Part shown: positions 60,154 through 64,000 of the stretch, piece after piece | Numbering within the stretch: the stretch's first letter is position 1 | Layout of the letters: the number at the start of each line of letters is the position of its first letter | Source: Palsa-147 sp963771905 | GTDB lineage: Bacteria; Acidobacteriota; Terriglobia; Acidiferrales; UBA7541 | Direction: 5' to 3' | DNA: 64,000 bases | Assembly (NCBI GenBank): GCA_963771905.1 | Contig: CAVYVI010000003.1 | Coordinates: 186,001 to 250,000, forward strand | The notes under the pieces: generated by a model | Seen by the model: only the letters and a program-made list of their open reading frames with translations | Database searches by the model: none | What the model was told of the DNA's origin: nothing | Translations under genes and position numbers: made by a program

Positions 60154-62064
60154 TCAGCGGCTGCGAGCGGCAGCCTGATGGAGGACTTCGGCATCAGGCC
60201 GGGCGGGCGCGACGGCAACCGGAACCTGAGGCCCATATTGGGGGACAATTTCCTTCAACTTCGCGCGGATCGGCGCGGCTCCGTCGACCGTCAAACTCGC
60301 TCGAAGCTCCAAGAGCTGCCGCTGAAGCTGCGGCCAACTCGAGTACGTGCTCCGGGTCGATTTTATTTTTTCGCACGGCGTCGAAACGATGGCTTCGCCG
60401 GGATAGAAGAGCTCTTCCTCCAGCTTTTCTCCCGGACGTAGGCCCGTGAACTGAATCGGCACGGTGCCTTCCGACTTTCCCGAGAGGCGAATCAGCGTTC
60501 GCGCCATTTCCAGAATGCTTACCGGGGTGCCCATCTCGAGGACGAGGATGTCGCCGTGATTCCCAATCGTGAATGCCTGCAGAACGAGCGAGACCGCTTC
60601 GTGCGTGGTCATGAAAAATCGGCGGATTTCCGCGTGCGTGATTGTGAGCGGCTGATTCCGGCGCAACTGCTCCTGCAAGATCGGAACGACGCTGCCGCTC
60701 GAGCCCAGAACGTTTCCAAAACGCACGGCGACGCAGCGCATCCCGTTTTGAGGCCTGGATGCCAGCATGAGCTCGCCGATGCGCTTGCTCGTGCCCATCA
60801 CACTCGTTGGATTGACGGCCTTATCGGATGAGATCAAAAGAAATCCGCGGCATCGCTGCTCTTCGGCAACGTCGAGTAAACTCGCCAGCGCGAAAACATT
60901 ATTCTTGATGGCCTCGGCCACGTTCGCTTCCATGACGGGTACGTGTTTGTAAGCGGCGGCATGAAATATGAACTCGACGTGATGCTCGGACAGGCAGCGC
61001 CGCATTCGATCGGAATCGCCCACGTCGGCGACGCAGAAGACAATGCGGTCCGCAGCGGTGCGCTTTGAAAGCTCCTGTTCTAGCGTGAAAATTCCCGTCT
61101 CGCTCTGATCCAGGCAAACAAGCTTCGCCGGATCGTACTCGAGAATTTGGCGGCACAATTCCGAGCCGATCGAGCCGGCCGCGCCAGTAACAAGGATCAC
61201 GTGCCCTTCGAGATGGCGGCGCACCGCTTCGAGGTCGATTTTCACGGGATCGCGCCCGAGCAGGTCTTCCAGAGATACTTCGCGAAACTGTCCGACACTT
61301 GCTTCGCCGCGAATGATGTCGCGCAGGGCCGGCACCGTCTTGAATTTCAGTCCGGTTCGCTGGCAGAGCGCAGCGATGCGCTGCATTTGGCTGTTCGTCG
61401 CGGAGGGGATGGCGATCAGGATTTCGTCAACGGGATGGCGCGCGACAACTGCGGGAAGCTGATCGATCGAGCCGAGAACCGGAACACCATAGATCCGGAT
61501 GCCGAGCTTCGAAGCATCGTCATCGACGCATCCGACCGCGGCATAACCGCTGTCCGCCCGGGCGAGCTCGCGAATGACCATCTGAGCCGCGAAACCCGCG
61601 CCTACCAGCAAGACACGCTTCGATTTTGCGGAGTCCCGGCGCATCGTCTCGGCAAGAACGCGGGAGATGAGGCGCGCGCAGGCCAGCAAGCCCGCCGCGA
61701 GCAACGCTTCGAGGATGTAGACGGAGCGGGGGAAAGCCACCGAGGCAAAGACGTAGCGATTCAGCAAAAAGAAGATGACGGAGCCCAGGCTGACCGCTTT
61801 CAGAATGTTCAGGGCGTCGCTCACACTTGCGAAATGCCACCAGCCGCGATGTAGATTGAATAATCGCAGCGAGATCAACTGTACCATAACCCACAGAACG
61901 CCCGAGGCGAGGAGCATCTGCCGGTGCGGAAGCGTGAAATCGAATCGCAGAAGCCAAGCAAAAACGAGTGCGGCGAAAATTAGCACCGCCTGGAAGATCT
62001 GAATGAACCACGGGCGCCGGTCGAACAGCACGCGAGGTAATTGAAGTAGGTATTTGCGAAGCAT
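60154..62064 (-). CDS. Membrane nucleotide-sugar 4,6-dehydratase (WbpM/PglF/CapD family)
   Basis: 636 residues. Four N-terminal membrane segments (about 25-140) precede a CoA-binding-like Rossmann domain (VLLVGAGFAAQMVIREL, about 150-260). The dehydratase domain has LVTGAAGSIGSELCRQIL and SSDKAVNPTSVMGTSKRIGE, where the Tyr of classical SDRs is replaced by Met as in this family. It makes UDP-4-keto-6-deoxy sugars for surface polysaccharides or glycans. The C-terminal 40 residues, Pro/Ala rich, are probably disordered. It is cotranscribed with the sugar transferase and aminotransferase. Confidence 0.92.
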   Translation of the reverse strand: MLRKYLLQLPRVLFDRRPWFIQIFQAVLIFAALVFAWLLRFDFTLPHRQMLLASGVLWVMVQLISLRLFNLHRGWWHFASVSDALNILKAVSLGSVIFFLLNRYVFASVAFPRSVYILEALLAAGLLACARLISRVLAETMRRDSAKSKRVLLVGAGFAAQMVIRELARADSGYAAVGCVDDDASKLGIRIYGVPVLGSIDQLPAVVARHPVDEILIAIPSATNSQMQRIAALCQRTGLKFKTVPALRDIIRGEASVGQFREVSLEDLLGRDPVKIDLEAVRRHLEGHVILVTGAAGSIGSELCRQILEYDPAKLVCLDQSETGIFTLEQELSKRTAADRIVFCVADVGDSDRMRRCLSEHHVEFIFHAAAYKHVPVMEANVAEAIKNNVFALASLLDVAEEQRCRGFLLISSDKAVNPTSVMGTSKRIGELMLASRPQNGMRCVAVRFGNVLGSSGSVVPILQEQLRRNQPLTITHAEIRRFFMTTHEAVSLVLQAFTIGNHGDILVLEMGTPVSILEMARTLIRLSGKSEGTVPIQFTGLRPGEKLEEELFYPGEAIVSTPCEKIKSTRSTYSSWPQLQRQLLELRASLTVDGAAPIRAKLKEIVPQYGPQVPVAVAPARPDAEVLHQAAARSR

Positions 62065-62187
62065 GAATGTGAAGAAACGCGCAGGCGATGCGCTACGGCT
62101 TGCTCAGAACGGATAGTTCAGTTTGAGGAGAGCGAGTACTCGCGGCAGAAAGATGCGCTCGCGACGAGGCTTCCGGATGGGTGTAGT

Positions 62188-62904
62188 TCAGCGCTCCATC
62201 TTCTCGCGGGGCGCGGCAAACACTGATTTCAAGGTGCGAAAAATCAGCTTCAAGTCCGTCGCGAACGACATCGCGCCGATGTACTCGAGGTTGTAGTCCA
62301 GCTTGCGCGGCAGAATCTCTCGTGAGTAAAAGAGCTCCGGCTCGGGATGCATTGCGAGGAGCTCTTCCTCGTGACGATAGGCCAGGCTCGCGGTGTCGGT
62401 GATTCCCGGACGTACCGTCAGGACTTCGGCCTGGGCGGGGGAATAGAGCGCGACGTAAGACGCCAATTCGGGGCGCGGCCCGACGAAGCTCATATCGCCT
62501 CGAAGCACGTTCCACAGCTGCGGAAATTCATCCAGCTTGTATCTTCGAAGGAATCGGCCGAACGAGGTAATCCGCGGGTCGCCGCTCGAGGTAATTCGCG
62601 GCCCGCTCTCCGCGGCGCGCGCCGTCATCGTACGGAACTTCACGATCGAAAACAGCCTGCCGTAACGGCCCACACGCTCCTGGCGGAAAAAGATGGGGCC
62701 GCGCGACGAGAGCTTCACGGCGATTGCGACGGCGGCGAGTAGAGGCGCGAGCACAATCAGCCCGAAGGCGGCGCATGCCACGTCGAATGCACGCTTCCCC
62801 GCCCGCGCGTACAGACCCTCGCACAGGCTTACCGGCGCGACGTCGCGGGCCGCGCGGCGCGATGTTGCAAATTCGCGTTCAGCGGCGCGTGGAAGCATGG
62901 GCAA
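62188..62904 (-). CDS. Undecaprenyl-phosphate sugar-1-phosphate transferase (priming glycosyltransferase)
   Basis: 238 residues. A basic N-terminus precedes KRAFDVACAAFGLIVLAPLLAAVAI, a single membrane or re-entrant helix. The bacterial sugar transferase motifs are complete: FFRQERVGRYGRLFSIVKFRTM, RRYKLDEFPQLWNVLRGDMSFVGPRPE (Asp-Glu catalytic dyad region) and VRPGITDTASLAYRHEE. It attaches the first sugar phosphate to the lipid carrier. It overlaps the aminotransferase gene by 26 bp. PglC-type size (no extra domains) and the aminotransferase beside it suggest a bacillosamine-like or amino-sugar substrate. Confidence 0.92.
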   Translation of the reverse strand: MPMLPRAAEREFATSRRAARDVAPVSLCEGLYARAGKRAFDVACAAFGLIVLAPLLAAVAIAVKLSSRGPIFFRQERVGRYGRLFSIVKFRTMTARAAESGPRITSSGDPRITSFGRFLRRYKLDEFPQLWNVLRGDMSFVGPRPELASYVALYSPAQAEVLTVRPGITDTASLAYRHEEELLAMHPEPELFYSREILPRKLDYNLEYIGAMSFATDLKLIFRTLKSVFAAPREKMER

Positions 62905-64000
62905 CGCTCAAATGCTCTCGGCGAGATTCGGCGACGGTCTCCTGCACCGCAGCGATGACGTGTTCGACTTCCTCGCCGGAAAGATCCGGATAAATCGGCA
63001 GCGAAAGGCACCGCGCATATTCGGCCTCCGCGCGCGGAAAATCACCGGCCCGATAACCGTACGCCCGCTGGTACAACGGATGGAGGTGCAGCGGGATGAA
63101 ATGGACGCTGCAACCGACGCCTTTTTTTCGCAGCCGCTCGGTAAAGCCGCTGCGCTCGACGGACAGACCATCGAGCCGCAGCCGGAGAATATAGAGATGC
63201 CAAGAACTTTCACGGCCCGCGCACACCGCCGGCGTTTCGAGCGCATCATCGCCCGCGAAGGCTCGCGAATATCGCTCGGCGATGCGCCGGCGCGATTCTT
63301 TCATGGCATCGCATTTTGCGAGCTGAACAATTCCGAGCGCGGCCTGCAGATCGGTGAAGTTGTACTTGAAACCGGCCTCGAGCACCTCGTAATACCACGA
63401 GCCGTCGCCGCGATAGCGTTTCCACGCGTCCCGCTCGATCCCGTGCAAACGCATCAGACGCATGCGCTCGGCGGCGACGTCGTTGTTTGTAGTGATCATG
63501 CCGCCTTCGCCGGTCGTCAGAGTCTTTGTGGCGTAAAAGCTGAAACATGTGAATTCGCCGATCGCTCCGATGCGCTTGCCGCCGTATTCAGAAGGCAGCG
63601 CGTGAGCCGCGTCTTCGATCACCCGCAAGTCGTGCTTCGCGGCTACATCCAAGATGGCGGCCATGTCGCACGGCAGGCCACCCAGATGCACGGGAATGAC
63701 GGCGCGCGTGTTCGAAGTGATGCGACGAGCAACTTCTTCAGGATCGAGATTCATCGTGACGGGATCGATGTCGGCCAGCACGGGGCGCGCGCCGAGATAC
63801 GTGACGGCCTCGGCGGTCGCGGTGAATGTTGTGGTGGGGACAATCACTTCGTCACCCGGCCCAAGGCCCGCCGCCTCGAGCGAGAGATGCAGCGCCGCCG
63901 TGCCCGTCGAAACCGCGATAGCGTGCCGCGCTCCGACGTAGCGGGCGAACTGCTCCTCGAATTCAAACGTACGGGGACCCATGGTCAGCCAGCCGTTGCG
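62879..64000 (-). CDS. DegT/DnrJ/EryC1-family sugar aminotransferase, partial
   Basis: Partial gene that continues past the right edge: codons at 63983-64000 read RNGWLT before MGPRTFEFE, the normal N-terminal block of the family, so the ATG at 63982 is not the start. PLP enzyme that aminates keto-sugars. STGTAALHLSLEAAGLGPGDEVIVP, EDAAHALPSEYGGK and SFYATKTLTTGEGGM with the PLP lysine are present. HLYILRLRLD and LHLHPLYQRAYGY are C-terminal blocks. With the 4,6-dehydratase downstream, it probably makes a 4-amino-4,6-dideoxy sugar. Confidence 0.93.
   Translation of the reverse strand, partial: RNGWLTMGPRTFEFEEQFARYVGARHAIAVSTGTAALHLSLEAAGLGPGDEVIVPTTTFTATAEAVTYLGARPVLADIDPVTMNLDPEEVARRITSNTRAVIPVHLGGLPCDMAAILDVAAKHDLRVIEDAAHALPSEYGGKRIGAIGEFTCFSFYATKTLTTGEGGMITTNNDVAAERMRLMRLHGIERDAWKRYRGDGSWYYEVLEAGFKYNFTDLQAALGIVQLAKCDAMKESRRRIAERYSRAFAGDDALETPAVCAGRESSWHLYILRLRLDGLSVERSGFTERLRKKGVGCSVHFIPLHLHPLYQRAYGYRAGDFPRAEAEYARCLSLPIYPDLSGEEVEHVIAAVQETVAESRREHLSVAHASTRR

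Overview
The window reads as chromosomal DNA of a high-GC soil-type bacterium, most likely an Acidobacteriota (Terriglobia) member. This is inferred from overall gene content, small secreted proteins of a kind I associate with that phylum, and dispersed 'ATCCCGAGCGCAGTCGAGGGAT' repeats. No rRNA or tRNA gene or CRISPR array was seen, so the taxonomy is an inference. Both edges cut genes: preA on the left and a DegT-type aminotransferase on the right.

Layout. 1-4019: reductive pyrimidine catabolism (preA, an embedded HEGGH membrane protease-like gene, preT, divergent hydA). 4097-7762: small genes (zinc ribbon/PilZ pair, two paralogous secreted proteins, membrane-anchored unknowns). 7903-21351: a murein-sugar recycling region with a BadF/NAGK-type sugar kinase, an SSS symporter, an APC permease, an exported serine-hydrolase::NamZ fusion, a divergent exported NagZ::serine-hydrolase fusion, murQ and murA. 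A BtuF-like/Dph6-like gene pair sits inside it. 21426-24025: pnp and rpsO. 24354-27822: an operon with a glycosyltransferase, two tandem 6-pyruvoyltetrahydropterin synthases, folE and a threonine dehydratase. 27906-34596: thioredoxin-like proteins around a CsoR/CopA copper module with a visible operator, and a complete IS5-type element. 35394-38859: a Ser/Thr kinase, PP2C phosphatase and FHA signalling trio.

38860-43976 is a repeat-rich island. It holds four SRRDD-type repeats, three tandem 147-148 bp REP-hairpin units directly abutting a RAYT transposase, an inverted REP copy downstream, and dispersed copies up to argR, interspersed with poorly known membrane or secreted proteins. 43977-53023 is a tightly coupled arginine operon argR-C-B-D-F-G-H-(short NAGS)-J with start/stop overlaps and a candidate ARG box. 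53040-59872 is regulatory and stress-related: an ECF sigma factor whose 5' end looks frameshifted, a CheY-like regulator, a NarL-type two-component system, small membrane proteins, a SYLF protein, an esterase and a LuxR regulator with a degenerate receiver. 60154-64000 is the start of a surface-polysaccharide cluster (nucleotide-sugar 4,6-dehydratase, priming sugar transferase, DegT aminotransferase).

The most interesting unit is the murein-recycling region. Secreted NamZ and NagZ glycosidases are each fused to an SxxK serine-hydrolase (AmiE-like) module, facing each other across a 65-bp gap. Together with a sugar kinase, a symporter and MurQ they would form a PTS-independent MurNAc salvage route beside the biosynthetic gene murA.
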